Assembly (NCBI GenBank): GCA_964481185.1
Contig: CAYZSY010000005.1
Location: 1 to 40,497, forward strand
DNA from: JAOAJC01 sp964481185
Lineage (GTDB): Archaea > Nanobdellota > Nanobdellia > Pacearchaeales > GW2011-AR1
DNA: 40,497 nt
Direction: 5' to 3'
The notes beneath the pieces are model-generated. The model searched no databases and was not told where the DNA came from. It saw nothing but the letters and a program-made list of their open reading frames with translations. Position 1 is the first letter of the stretch. Each line of letters begins with the position of its first letter. Position numbers and translations under genes: made by a program. Positions 8,192-16,808 of the stretch are shown one piece after another.

Positions 8192-8581
8192 ATGAGTGAA
8201 TATGTAAAAGTTAAGGCGCCCGAAATAACATATGGTGCAACAAATCTTCTCCAGTCACAAATAAGCCTCATTACAACTCTGCAGCACTACCAAGAATACA
8301 AGAAGCTAAGAAAAGATGAATTGTCTGCAAAGATAGATTTTAAGAATAAAATAGAAAAGCTCAAGGAACTCCTAGATAATCTAAGTAGAGCGTTGCCAGA
8401 ATCTAAATTTTTAGAGGAAAAAAAGGAAAAAGAGAAGCTTGAGAAAGAAATATCCTTAAATTTCTCAAAAGAAAAACCCATAAAACAAAAAAAGCAGGAA
8501 AAAGCAAAATCAGATAATGCAACTCTTTCCCTTGACGAGGAATTGGAAGAAATAAGAAAAAAACTTGAAAAGCTAAAGTGA
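8192..8581 (+). CDS. Hypothetical coiled-coil protein, partner of the preceding gene
   Basis: A 129-residue protein. The N-terminal 35 residues (MSEYVKVKAPEITYGATNLLQSQISLITTLQHYQEYKKLRK) look globular; the rest is highly charged helix (Lys/Glu-rich), ending EELEEIRKKLEKLK. It has the same strand and style as the gene at 7622, 111 bp upstream, separated by tandem hairpins. No function is recognised; a complex of the two coiled-coil proteins is an inference from adjacency and matching composition. Confidence 0.65.
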   Translation: MSEYVKVKAPEITYGATNLLQSQISLITTLQHYQEYKKLRKDELSAKIDFKNKIEKLKELLDNLSRALPESKFLEEKKEKEKLEKEISLNFSKEKPIKQKKQEKAKSDNATLSLDEELEEIRKKLEKLK

Positions 8582-8652
8582 GTAAATAAAACTAACAATA
8601 ATTCTTACGTCCACATAGAAGAGTTTATAAGTATTGTGCCCGTATAATAAAC

Positions 8653-9111
8653 ATGGCCTATACAGAAATAAAAAAAATAAATGGGAAAAACTACTTTTAT
8701 AGAGTCAAAACTATAAGGGCAAAAAATAAGTTTAAAAAACAAAGAATTTATCTTGGAAAAGACTTGAAAAGACAAGAATTAGCCGAAAGAGAGAATAAAG
8801 CTGACGATAAGCTAAACGCAAGATTCCTGTCTTTAAAATTAAAAAAAATAGTTCAAAGGATTAAAAAAATATTAAAAGAAAATAATATAAAAAAAGCAGG
8901 CATATTTGGAAGCTATGCGCGCGGAGAAGATAAAAAAGCCAGCGACATTGACATTCTAATAGAACCTACAAAAAACATGGGTTTTAGATTTGCAGGATTA
9001 GAAATTCAATTGACAAAAGCTCTTAAAAGAAAAGTAGATTTGTTAAGCTATAATGGAATAAGCCCATATTTAAGAAAGAGAATCTTAAGTCAGGAGGTTA
9101 GAATAATTTAA
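8653..9111 (+). CDS. Minimal nucleotidyltransferase antitoxin (MntA-like) with extra N-terminal domain
   Basis: A 152-residue protein. The C-terminal half is a minimal nucleotidyltransferase with GIFGSYARGEDKKASDID (84-100): Gly86-Ser87 and the metal-binding Asp98/Asp100, the GSx10-DxD pattern of MntA. In studied MntA-HepT systems this protein AMPylates and silences the HEPN RNase. The first 40 residues (TEIKKINGKNYFYRVKTIRA, then RIYLGKDLKR) form an added basic domain not present in minimal MntA and similar to the N-terminus of the gene at 1-712. Its stop codon shares one base with the start of the HEPN gene (TAATG). Confidence 0.85.
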   Translation: MAYTEIKKINGKNYFYRVKTIRAKNKFKKQRIYLGKDLKRQELAERENKADDKLNARFLSLKLKKIVQRIKKILKENNIKKAGIFGSYARGEDKKASDIDILIEPTKNMGFRFAGLEIQLTKALKRKVDLLSYNGISPYLRKRILSQEVRII

Positions 9112-9458
9112 TGGAAAAAGAAGATATAATATTCATCGAGCATATTTTAGACAGCATAAATGCAATAGAAAACTTTTCCAAGGACATTTCGAAAGAAGAG
9201 CTTATTTCTAATAGGTTAAAGCAAAGTGCAATAGTAAGAGAGATAGAGATAGTTGGAGAGGCAGTTAAGAATATCTCTAAGAAACTTAAGAAAAAACACA
9301 CGGAAGTTGAATGGAAAGATATTGTTGGTACAAGGGATAAAATGATTCACCATTATTTTAGCGTTGACATAAACGTGATATGGGAGATTGTTAAAACAGA
9401 TATTCCAGAACTCAAAAGCAAGGTATTAAAGATAAAAAAAGAGATAATGGACAAATAA
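9111..9458 (+). CDS. HEPN-domain RNase toxin (HepT/DUF86-like)
   Basis: A 115-residue all-helical protein of the DUF86/HepT family. The RNase motif RX4HXY is intact: Arg75, His80 and Tyr82 in GTRDKMIHHYF. In known MntA-HepT pairs the Tyr is the AMPylation target and the Arg/His pair cleaves RNA. The preceding RLKQSAIVREIEIVGEAVKNIS helix is typical of the family. It is coupled to the nucleotidyltransferase by a 1-nt overlap, so the two should be made in balance. Confidence 0.88.
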   Translation: MEKEDIIFIEHILDSINAIENFSKDISKEELISNRLKQSAIVREIEIVGEAVKNISKKLKKKHTEVEWKDIVGTRDKMIHHYFSVDINVIWEIVKTDIPELKSKVLKIKKEIMDK

Positions 9459-9531
9459 TTTTATTCAAAACCACCATTTATACAACATTCCTATAAACAA
9501 TCTTTATATATTAACATCACTCTAAAGATAT

Positions 9532-11316
9532 ATGGAAATTAAAACAAGGCAGGATTTAATCAGAAAATACATTGATTTTTTTAAGAAAAAGAATCATAAA
9601 GAGATTCCATATTCATCGTTAATTCCTGAAAATGACCCCACAGTCCTATTTACAACGGCAGGAATGCACCCTCTTGTGCCTTTCATCCTTGGGCAAAAGC
9701 ACCCCCTAGGAAATAAATTGGTTGGTGTCCAAAAATGCATCCGCACTGGAGATATTAAAGAGGTTGGCGACGAAGTACACCATACTTTTTTTGAAATGTT
9801 GGGAAACTGGTCTCTTGGAGGCTATTTCAAAAAAGAGGCAATTGAATATTCGTTTGAATTTTTAGCAAAAACCCTAAAAATTCCAAAAGAAAAAATTGCA
9901 GTGACAATATTTGAAGGAGATAAAGATGCTCCTAAAGATGAAGAAGCTGAAAAAATCTGGATTTCAGCAGGAATTCCTAAAGAAAGAATAGTATTTATGC
10001 CAAAAGCAGATAATTGGTGGGGGCCTGCCGGAGAGTTTGGTCCATGCGGTCCAGATACAGAGATGTTTTACTGGAAATCAAAAGCAAAACCTCCAAAATC
10101 TTTCAACCCAGAAGATAAAAACTGGGTTGAAATCTGGAATGACGTTTTCATGCAATATAACAAAACAAAAGAAGGCTATAAGAAAGCAGCCCAGAAAAAT
10201 GTAGATACTGGAATGGGTGTAGAAAGAACGATAGCAGTTCTCAATAACCTTGAAGATAATTATCTCTCATCAATATTTCAGCCAATAATAAAAAAAATTG
10301 AATTTATCTCAGGAAAAAAATACAAAGAAAAAGAAAATCAGAAAGCTATGAGAATAATTGCAGACCATATAAAGGCTGCAACTTTTATTCTGGGAGACGA
10401 GCGAGGCATAAACCCCTCTAATATCGGGCAGGGCTACGTTCTCAGGCGTTTAATAAGAAGAGCAATAAGATATGGAAAGATTTTAAGGATAAAAGAGAAA
10501 TTTATATCGGAAATAGCAAAAGCCATTCTGCCAATTTATCCAGACTATCCGGAGCTGAAAAAGAATCAAAAATTTATAGAAGAGCAATTGAGGGAAGAAG
10601 AATCAAGATTTTCAGAGACTTTGGAAAAAGGCCTATTAAAATTCAAAGAAATCTCAGAAAACAAAAAAGAAATCTCTGGAAAAGACGCCTTCCTTCTCTT
10701 CCAGTCTTATGGTTTCCCAATAGAGATGACAGAAGAATTAGCAGAAGAGAAAAAGATAAAATTAAATGAGAAAGATTACAATTTAGAATTTGAGAAGCAC
10801 CAAGAACTAAGCAGAACTTCTTCAAAAGGAATGTTTAAATCTGGACTGGCAGATAATTCTGAAAAAACCAGAAAGCTTCATACTGCGACACATCTTTTGA
10901 ATGAAGCATTAAAAATAGTCCTAAAAGACAAGAACGTAAAACAAAAAGGCTCAAACATAACTCCAGAAAGATTAAGATTTGATTTCAACTTCTCAAGAAA
11001 ATTGACAGACGAAGAATTAAAGGAAATAGAAAATTGGGTAAATAACAAAATATCTTTGAGTTTAAATGTAAAAAGAGAAGAAATGCCCCTTAAAGAAGCA
11101 TTAAAGAGCAGGGCAGAAGGCGAATTCGACACAAAATACCCCAATGTTGTCTCGGTCTACACAATAGAAGATAAAAAAAGCAAGAGCAAGCCAATAAGCA
11201 GAGAAATCTGCACAGGCCCTCATGTTACAAACACAAAAGAAATTGGCAAATTCAAGATAATCAAAGAAGAATCAATCGCCGCAGGCATTCGCAGAATTAA
11301 GGCGGTTGTTGAATAA
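9532..11316 (+). CDS. alaS: Alanyl-tRNA synthetase, short bacterial-type form lacking the C-terminal domain
   Basis: A 594-residue class II synthetase. The N-terminus (FFKKKNHKEIPYSSLIPENDP, TTAGMHPLVPFILGQKHP, FFEMLGNWSLGGYFKKEA) matches bacterial AlaRS, not the archaeal form, which starts differently and is about 900 residues. The editing domain is present, with H450-T-A-T-H454 and C560-T-G-P-H564 forming the Zn/editing site. Translation stops at KRIKAVVE just after this domain, so the C-Ala (DHHA1) domain is missing. Short forms of this kind are known from candidate-phyla-radiation bacteria. The source by transfer is an inference. A TATA-like element (TTTATATATT) lies about 25 nt upstream. 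Confidence 0.92.
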   Translation: MEIKTRQDLIRKYIDFFKKKNHKEIPYSSLIPENDPTVLFTTAGMHPLVPFILGQKHPLGNKLVGVQKCIRTGDIKEVGDEVHHTFFEMLGNWSLGGYFKKEAIEYSFEFLAKTLKIPKEKIAVTIFEGDKDAPKDEEAEKIWISAGIPKERIVFMPKADNWWGPAGEFGPCGPDTEMFYWKSKAKPPKSFNPEDKNWVEIWNDVFMQYNKTKEGYKKAAQKNVDTGMGVERTIAVLNNLEDNYLSSIFQPIIKKIEFISGKKYKEKENQKAMRIIADHIKAATFILGDERGINPSNIGQGYVLRRLIRRAIRYGKILRIKEKFISEIAKAILPIYPDYPELKKNQKFIEEQLREEESRFSETLEKGLLKFKEISENKKEISGKDAFLLFQSYGFPIEMTEELAEEKKIKLNEKDYNLEFEKHQELSRTSSKGMFKSGLADNSEKTRKLHTATHLLNEALKIVLKDKNVKQKGSNITPERLRFDFNFSRKLTDEELKEIENWVNNKISLSLNVKREEMPLKEALKSRAEGEFDTKYPNVVSVYTIEDKKSKSKPISREICTGPHVTNTKEIGKFKIIKEESIAAGIRRIKAVVE

Positions 11317-11360
11317 GACTAAATTCAAAATACAAAAAAACGCAAACTATATAAATAAGA

Positions 11361-11375
11361 TTATATTGGTATAAC
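11361..11375 (+). promoter_or_regulatory. Palindrome between TATA box and vapB start
   Basis: TTATA, spacer TTGG, TATAA forms a small palindrome immediately before the start codon and downstream of a TATA box (ATATAAATA, about 11349-11358). The GTATAAC within it (11369-11375) also occurs twice in the promoter of the second VapBC pair. It is a plausible VapB autoregulatory operator. Confidence 0.45.
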
Positions 11376-11376
11376 C

Positions 11377-11598
11377 ATGATAGAAGCTAAGGCAAGACTT
11401 AGAAAATGGGGAAGATCTTTCGGAGTAGTAATTCCTATGGAAAAGATAAAAGAAGCCAACTTGAATGAAAATCAGACCATTACAATAATGATTACCAACC
11501 ATAAAAATCCTTTTTTGGAAAATTTCGGGAAGATAAAACAAAAAAAGCCAGTTAAAAAAATTCTGAAAGAAATAAGAGAAGAGGGCTGGGATGAGTAA
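11377..11598 (+). CDS. AbrB-type antitoxin (VapB-like)
   Basis: A 73-residue protein. The N-terminal 45 residues (RLRKWGRSFGVVIPMEKIKEANLNENQTITIMI) are an AbrB/MazE swapped-hairpin DNA-binding domain. The C-terminal tail (KKPVKKILKEIREEGWDE) is the probable toxin-binding segment. It overlaps the PIN-domain gene by 8 nt. Antitoxins of this kind bind their own promoter; the palindrome at 11361-11375 is the candidate site. Confidence 0.85.
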   Translation: MIEAKARLRKWGRSFGVVIPMEKIKEANLNENQTITIMITNHKNPFLENFGKIKQKKPVKKILKEIREEGWDE

Positions 11599-11953
11599 AT
11601 ATTTTTTTGATAGCTATGCATTATTTGAGATTGTATTTGGAAATGATAAATATATGAAATATGCAGAAGCCGGCGGAGTTACAACTATATTTAATATAGC
11701 TGAACTAAATTACGGACTAAAAAAAGAAAGATTGAAGGAAGAAGCTGACAAGATAACAGACTCATTCAAGCAAGCAACAATAAAAGTTTTTTGGGAAGAT
11801 CTTAAAGAAGCAATGAGCTTAAAACTAAAGCATAAAGACCTCTCCATTCCCGATTCTATAGGATATACAACTGCAAAGCGCTTAGGAATGAGATTTTTAA
11901 CAGGAGATGAAGATTTTAGAGATTTCGATAACGTAGAATTTATTAAAAAATAA
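11591..11953 (+). CDS. vapC: PIN-domain RNase toxin (VapC)
   Basis: A 120-residue PIN domain with the expected acidic residues: Asp7 (KYFFDSYALFE), Glu38 (FNIAELNYGL), Asp88 (SIPDSIGYTTAKRLG) and Asp106 (FLTGDEDF). VapC toxins cleave tRNA or rRNA at specific sites. It overlaps its AbrB-type antitoxin by 8 nt. It is clearly related to the second VapC at 16191, sharing DxYALFEIV and the IGYxxAKRxGxxFLTGDExF block, so the two pairs are paralogues. Confidence 0.88.
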   Translation: MSKYFFDSYALFEIVFGNDKYMKYAEAGGVTTIFNIAELNYGLKKERLKEEADKITDSFKQATIKVFWEDLKEAMSLKLKHKDLSIPDSIGYTTAKRLGMRFLTGDEDFRDFDNVEFIKK

Positions 11954-12142
11954 ACAATCAATTTTCACCTAAAAAACAAACACATATAAATTTTAAAATA
12001 AACCCTCGACAAATTTTTATTCCTTGAAAGTTCGTCACACTTTTGTCTTTTTCAAGTTGCTCATTATTTAAAGATTGATATTCTGCAAAATAATCTTTTA
12101 GATTTATAATTTATATTTAAACTCCAAAACCCTATAATCAGC

Positions 12143-12319
12143 ATGGAAAGCCAGCAACTCTGCCTGATGCCTGCAACCTGTGCCAATTGTGATGAGCTTT
12201 TCGATGCCAGCAACGACTTCAAAAGAGAAGAAGAAATAACTGAAAGAGAGCTTCTGAAAAAAAACCAGAAACTGCTCTGCTGGAACTGCAGGCCCGCAAA
12301 AGAATTTAGAAGAAGATAA
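12143..12319 (+). CDS. Small four-cysteine zinc-ribbon-like protein
   Basis: A 58-codon ORF with ATG at 12143 and TAA at 12317-12319. It has two CxxC knuckles (CANC at 13-16 and CWNC at 46-49) separated by a charged helix, with a basic C-terminus (PAKEFRRR). A TATA-like TTTATATTTAAA lies about 25-35 nt upstream. The Cys spacing supports a real small Zn-binding protein. No function is recognised. Confidence 0.65.
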   Translation: MESQQLCLMPATCANCDELFDASNDFKREEEITERELLKKNQKLLCWNCRPAKEFRRR

Positions 12320-12478
12320 AATTAATCTTCAACAAACAAACACCACTTGCAAGCGTCCTCTACATGCCTTTTTGGGCACGACCCTCTCAACATATTTCTA
12401 AGCTTAATAACAAAAAAAACATTTTGCTGATTATATCAAGACTAGAAAACCATAAATAACCTGGAAATATAGAAAATA

Positions 12479-13657
12479 ATGGCAACATATTCACATTCAA
12501 AAGTTTCTACATTTGAAAACTGCCCATTCCAATACAAATTGAAATATATTGATAAAATTAAGGTGGAAACCCCTACAACCATTGAAGCATTTATGGGGGA
12601 TATAGTTCATCAAACTCTTGAAAAGTTGTACAAAGACAAAAAGTTTGAGAAAGAAACTTCTAAAGCGATTCTATTGAAATTCTATAATGACTTATGGAAA
12701 AAAGAGTACTCAGATGACATCAGAATAGTAAAAAAAGACTTGACATCTGAGAATTATAAGAAGATGGGCATAAAGTTTATTGAAGATTATTATGATTCTC
12801 ACAAAGATGATGATATGACTATTTTAGGATTAGAAACTCAAGACAGAATGACTTTACCTGATGGAAGTCAATGGCATGTAAGAATTGACAAATTGGGCTG
12901 CAAAGGAGATACTTATTTTGTTTGCGACTATAAAACAAATGCCAGAATGAAAGACCAAGAAGAAGCAGATTCAGATAGACAACTAGCAATGTACTCTTTT
13001 TGGGTTAAAGATAAATTCAAAGACGCTAAAAAGGTCATATTAAAGTGGCACATGCTTGCCTTTAACAAGGAAGTTACTTCTGAAAGAACGGACGAACAAC
13101 TTAAAAAGTTACAGCAAGACGTTATTTCGGTTATTAAAGAAATTGAAAAAGCTGAGAAAAAAGAGGATTTCCCAAGAAAGCAAACTGGCTTATGCAACTA
13201 TTGTGTTTACAAGGAGTTATGCCCAAGTTTTAAGCACCAAACCCAACTAGAAAATCTTCCTATTGAGAAATTCAAAAAAGACGACGGCGTCAAATTAGTT
13301 GATGAGTATTCTGAAATTAAAACAAAAATCTCTGAATTGGACAAAAAGAAAGAAGAATTTGAGGATAAACTTATTAAATTTTCAAAACAAATAGGAATAG
13401 ATGCAATTTACGGATCAAATAATATTGCAAAAATAAAAGAATTTGAGAAAATTATCCTTCCAGAAGAAAAAGAAGAATTTTTAGCCTTGCTTAGAGAAAA
13501 AGGGGTTTACGATGCCTGTTCTATGGTTTGCTATCCAAAACTTCAATCAAAATATTTCAAAGGAGAGTTACATAAAGATATTCATGATAAAATTACTAAA
13601 GAAAAAGATTGGAGAATTAGTCTGAGTAAGAGAGATGATTTAAACGAAGGAGAATAA
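12479..13657 (+). CDS. RecB-family PD-(D/E)XK nuclease with Fe-S cluster motif
   Basis: A 392-residue protein with the Cas4/AddB-type nuclease core. Visible are His44 (DIVHQTLEKL), Asp137 (VRIDKL), Asp150-Tyr-Lys152 (CDYKT) and the QxxxY motif starting at Gln168 (RQLAMYSFW). Cys15 (ENCPFQYK) with Cys239, Cys242 and Cys248 (LCNYCVYKELC) are the four cysteines expected to hold a 4Fe-4S cluster. The C-terminal 130 residues are a charged helical extension without a helicase domain, so it is a stand-alone nuclease. There are no CRISPR repeats or cas genes nearby. It may act in DNA repair or defence. It converges on leuS with 2 bases between stops. Confidence 0.85.
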   Translation: MATYSHSKVSTFENCPFQYKLKYIDKIKVETPTTIEAFMGDIVHQTLEKLYKDKKFEKETSKAILLKFYNDLWKKEYSDDIRIVKKDLTSENYKKMGIKFIEDYYDSHKDDDMTILGLETQDRMTLPDGSQWHVRIDKLGCKGDTYFVCDYKTNARMKDQEEADSDRQLAMYSFWVKDKFKDAKKVILKWHMLAFNKEVTSERTDEQLKKLQQDVISVIKEIEKAEKKEDFPRKQTGLCNYCVYKELCPSFKHQTQLENLPIEKFKKDDGVKLVDEYSEIKTKISELDKKKEEFEDKLIKFSKQIGIDAIYGSNNIAKIKEFEKIILPEEKEEFLALLREKGVYDACSMVCYPKLQSKYFKGELHKDIHDKITKEKDWRISLSKRDDLNEGE

Positions 13658-13659
13658 GC

Positions 13660-16149
13660 CTATTCAACAAAAATCCCCGGCTTTCCGGGCTTTGTCTTTC
13701 CAGCCTTGCCCTGTGGGTCATATTTCTTTTTGTCATTTACAGCAAAAATCTTCACTTCCTTGCCTATTCTCTTTGTCAATATTCCAGAATCGTAATTGCC
13801 AAATTCATTTGGTATTGTATAAATGTAAATTTTCTCAGCTTCTTTTCCGCTTTTTTCCTTTATTATTTTCAATATGTTTAAAATATCCTCAACTGTCTTT
13901 TCTACATTCTTCTCCGCCTCCTCAAATTTCATATCTATTTTTTTCTCATCCACCTCGGGCCATTCAGAAAGTGAAACAAGCCCCTTCCCTTCCGCATCTT
14001 CCCATAATTCCTCTGCAATATGCGGACAAAACACGCTTAACATCTTGATAAAAGATTCTCTGTCTTGCTTTGAAATTTCCTTTTCATGAAGAATTATTTC
14101 TACAAGCTCTCTTAATTTGATTACGGCAAGGTTATAGCTGAAATTTTCTATGTTTTCACTTACCCCTCTTATTGCAAGGTTTATTTTGCTCTCAACTCTT
14201 GGCGAAGATTTTCCATTCTTTATTTTAGGTAAAAATTCAAGAACTTTTGCTGTAAACTTGTGCATACTACTTAATCCACTATCACTCCACATAGAATCTT
14301 TTTCAGCAGAAGCCATTGAAACAAGAAAGATTCTCAAGCTATCAGCAGAATATTTTTTAATCATTTCAAGAGGATCAACAACATTTCCTCTTGATTTTGA
14401 CATTACAACTCCATCCCCCCCATGAACCATTCCTTGATTAAAAAGATGAAGGGCGGGCTCATCAAAATTTAACAATCCAATATCCCTTAAAAACTTGGTA
14501 TAAAATCTGAAATAAATCAGATGCATGCAAGCATGCTCTGCCCCTCCAATATACATGTCAATTGGCATCCAATAATCAATTTTCTTCGGATCAAATATGG
14601 ACTTATTATTATGCGCATCGCAATATCTTAAAAAATACCATGAAGAATTGACAAAAGTATCCATTGTGTCTCTCTCGCGTCTGGCTTTTCCGCGACATTT
14701 AGGACATTTTGTCTCAGCAAAAGCTTTGTAATCAACAAAAGGATTTCTCTCACTTGTAAATTTTATTTTGTCAGGCAAGACAACAGGCAGCTCTCTCTCA
14801 TCAACGGGAACAATTCCGCACTTATCACAATAAACTATCGGAATAGGCGTTCCCCAAAACCTCTGCCTTGAAATAAGCCAATCCCTTAGTTTATAATTAA
14901 TGACTTTCTTTCCAAGTTTCTTCATTTCAAGAGCTTTTGTTATATGCTCCATCGCCTCAATATTTTCAAGCCCATCAAATGCCCCAGAATTAATCAAATT
15001 CCCAGCCCCACTATATGCTTCTTTCATTAAATTAGAACTAAGTTCTTTATCAACAGGATGAATTACTGCTTTTATCGGAATCTTATATTTCTTTGCAAAC
15101 TCAAAATCTCTTTCATCATGAGCGGGCACTGCCATTATCATTCCGCTCCCATAATCAGCAACAACAAAATTTCCTACCCAGACAGGAATTTTATCCCCAG
15201 TTAAAGGATGTCTTGCATAGCTTCCTGCAAAAACCCCCTCTTTCTCCAAATTCCCAATGTCTTTCTCGCTAGTTGATTTAATCTTCTTCAAAAACATTTC
15301 AACATCTTTCTTTTGTCCTTTTGTTACAATCTCCATCAATTTAGGATGCTGAGCAGAAACAACCATAAACGTAACACCAAACAATGTGTCTGAACGAGTC
15401 GTAAATATCGGCCATTTCTCTCCGCTAATTTCAAACAATATCTCTGTCCCTTCGGATTTCCCAATCCAATTTTCCTGCATTGATTTTATTCTTTCAGGCC
15501 AGAACTCAAGTTTCTGGAGAGAATCGTATAATTCTCCCGCATATTTTGTTGTCTTGAAGAACCACTGCTCAAGATGTTTTATCTCAACATCTCTATCTTC
15601 ATGCCTCCAGCACTTTCCTGAATGAACCTGCTCATTTGCCAAAACACTATTGCACTTAGAGCACCAGTTAACAGGAGCTTTCTTTCTGTAAGCAAGACCC
15701 TTTTTATACATCTGAAGAAATATCCACTGATCCCACCTGTAATAATCCGGCTTGTGCGTCTCAACAATTCTTGTCCAATCGTAACTTAAACCCAGTGCCT
15801 TAAACTGTTCTATAAATCTCAAGATTGCTTCTTCTGTAAATTCCTTAGGATGTGATTTTGCCTTTATCGCGGCATTCTCCGCAGGCAGCCCGAAAGAGTC
15901 AAACCCCATTGGATGAAGAACATTAAACCCCTTCATCCTCTTATATCTCGCATAAATGTCTCCCATAGTATAATTAAAAGCGTGCCCCATATGCAAGCCA
16001 GAGCCAGAAGGATATGGATACATTTCAAGGCAGTAAAATTTTTTCTTTTTCCCACCCTCTTTAACCCCAAAAGCTTTTTTCTCTTCCCATTTCTTCTGCC
16101 ACTTTTTCTCAATTTTTGAAAAATCACTTTTTCTATTGCCTGATTTCAT
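13660..16149 (-). CDS. leuS: Leucyl-tRNA synthetase, bacterial type
   Basis: An 829-residue class I synthetase. The HIGH motif is H53-M-G-H56 within MYPYPSGSGLHMGH and the KMSKS equivalent is VMSKS near residue 581. The CP1 editing domain is present (TTRSDTLFG, and MAVPAHDERDFEF with the editing Asp). The MYPYPSG...HMGH form, FWPERIKSMQENWIGKSEG and the length are those of bacterial LeuRS; the archaeal/eukaryotic type has a different N-terminus and is longer. A second bacterial-type synthetase beside alaS suggests repeated acquisition from bacteria. Confidence 0.93.
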   Translation of the reverse strand: MKSGNRKSDFSKIEKKWQKKWEEKKAFGVKEGGKKKKFYCLEMYPYPSGSGLHMGHAFNYTMGDIYARYKRMKGFNVLHPMGFDSFGLPAENAAIKAKSHPKEFTEEAILRFIEQFKALGLSYDWTRIVETHKPDYYRWDQWIFLQMYKKGLAYRKKAPVNWCSKCNSVLANEQVHSGKCWRHEDRDVEIKHLEQWFFKTTKYAGELYDSLQKLEFWPERIKSMQENWIGKSEGTEILFEISGEKWPIFTTRSDTLFGVTFMVVSAQHPKLMEIVTKGQKKDVEMFLKKIKSTSEKDIGNLEKEGVFAGSYARHPLTGDKIPVWVGNFVVADYGSGMIMAVPAHDERDFEFAKKYKIPIKAVIHPVDKELSSNLMKEAYSGAGNLINSGAFDGLENIEAMEHITKALEMKKLGKKVINYKLRDWLISRQRFWGTPIPIVYCDKCGIVPVDERELPVVLPDKIKFTSERNPFVDYKAFAETKCPKCRGKARRERDTMDTFVNSSWYFLRYCDAHNNKSIFDPKKIDYWMPIDMYIGGAEHACMHLIYFRFYTKFLRDIGLLNFDEPALHLFNQGMVHGGDGVVMSKSRGNVVDPLEMIKKYSADSLRIFLVSMASAEKDSMWSDSGLSSMHKFTAKVLEFLPKIKNGKSSPRVESKINLAIRGVSENIENFSYNLAVIKLRELVEIILHEKEISKQDRESFIKMLSVFCPHIAEELWEDAEGKGLVSLSEWPEVDEKKIDMKFEEAEKNVEKTVEDILNILKIIKEKSGKEAEKIYIYTIPNEFGNYDSGILTKRIGKEVKIFAVNDKKKYDPQGKAGKTKPGKPGIFVE

Positions 16150-16190
16150 AGAATGGCTTAATTAATTATAAATTTAAAGCTTTGTTTTTG

Positions 16191-16571
16191 TTATCTGACA
16201 AATTCCACATTTTTAAAATTCTCAAATTGCTCATCCCCGGTAAGAAAACCAATCCCCATCCTCTTAGCTATGATATATCCAATACAATCAATATAAGAAA
16301 TATCTCTTTTATAATTTTCATGCCTAAACTCACAAGCTTCTTTTATTACATTATCATTATATTTTACACAAAACTCATTAAAGAAATTAAATGCTTCTTC
16401 AGCTTTTGCCTTTCCATACAATCTCAATAACGAATAATATAGCTCCATAAGATTAAGTTTTGTGGTTATAACAGAAACATCCTTTTGTGCATATACATGA
16501 TAATTTTTACTTGCATGCACTATTTCAAACAGGGCATATGTATCAAAGAATAGAGTTTTTACTTCTTCCAT
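16191..16571 (-). CDS. vapC: PIN-domain RNase toxin (VapC), second copy
   Basis: A 126-residue PIN domain with Asp10 (FFDTYALFEIV), Glu43 (LMELYYSL), Asp95 (YIDCIGYIIAKRMG) and Asp113 (FLTGDEQF). It overlaps its antitoxin by 13 nt. It is a close relative of the toxin at 11591. The pair lies just upstream of leuS on the same strand. Confidence 0.88.
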   Translation of the reverse strand: MEEVKTLFFDTYALFEIVHASKNYHVYAQKDVSVITTKLNLMELYYSLLRLYGKAKAEEAFNFFNEFCVKYNDNVIKEACEFRHENYKRDISYIDCIGYIIAKRMGIGFLTGDEQFENFKNVEFVR

Positions 16572-16801
16572 TTTTTTCTATCGGACGCGCTCTCCCATCC
16601 ATCCCTAGACAAATTCTTCATCTCCTGCCCCGACATCTTTCTTTTTTTCACCAAACCATATATTCTTGACAAATCCGCTATTTTTACAATTTCTATTACA
16701 ATCTTATCACTCTCCTTTAATTTTTTCTGTTCCACAATCTCTCTAGGTAAAACTACACCCACCGAATTTCCCCACTTTTTAAGTTGAACTTCTACAGCCA
16801 T
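16559..16801 (-). CDS. AbrB-type antitoxin (VapB-like), second copy
   Basis: An 80-residue protein. The AbrB/MazE fold is seen in VQLKKWGNSVGVVLPREIVEQKKLKESDKIVIEIV. The C-terminal tail (KKRKMSGQEMKNLSRDGWESASDRKKWKK) is the likely toxin-neutralising part, and its RDGWE resembles the EEGWDE end of the antitoxin at 11377. A palindrome and two GTATAACTAA repeats sit immediately upstream of the start. Confidence 0.85.
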   Translation of the reverse strand: MAVEVQLKKWGNSVGVVLPREIVEQKKLKESDKIVIEIVKIADLSRIYGLVKKRKMSGQEMKNLSRDGWESASDRKKWKK

Positions 16802-16808
16802 CTTACAA

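Noticed and set aside
12352..12380. Weak hairpin (TGCC/GGCA) as a terminator
   Set aside because: The stem is only 4 bp and no T-run follows; it may be chance.
12479..13657. Cas4 of a CRISPR system
   Set aside because: The nuclease motifs and cysteines fit Cas4 and RecB alike, but no repeats or other cas genes are in the window and the protein is much longer than Cas4.
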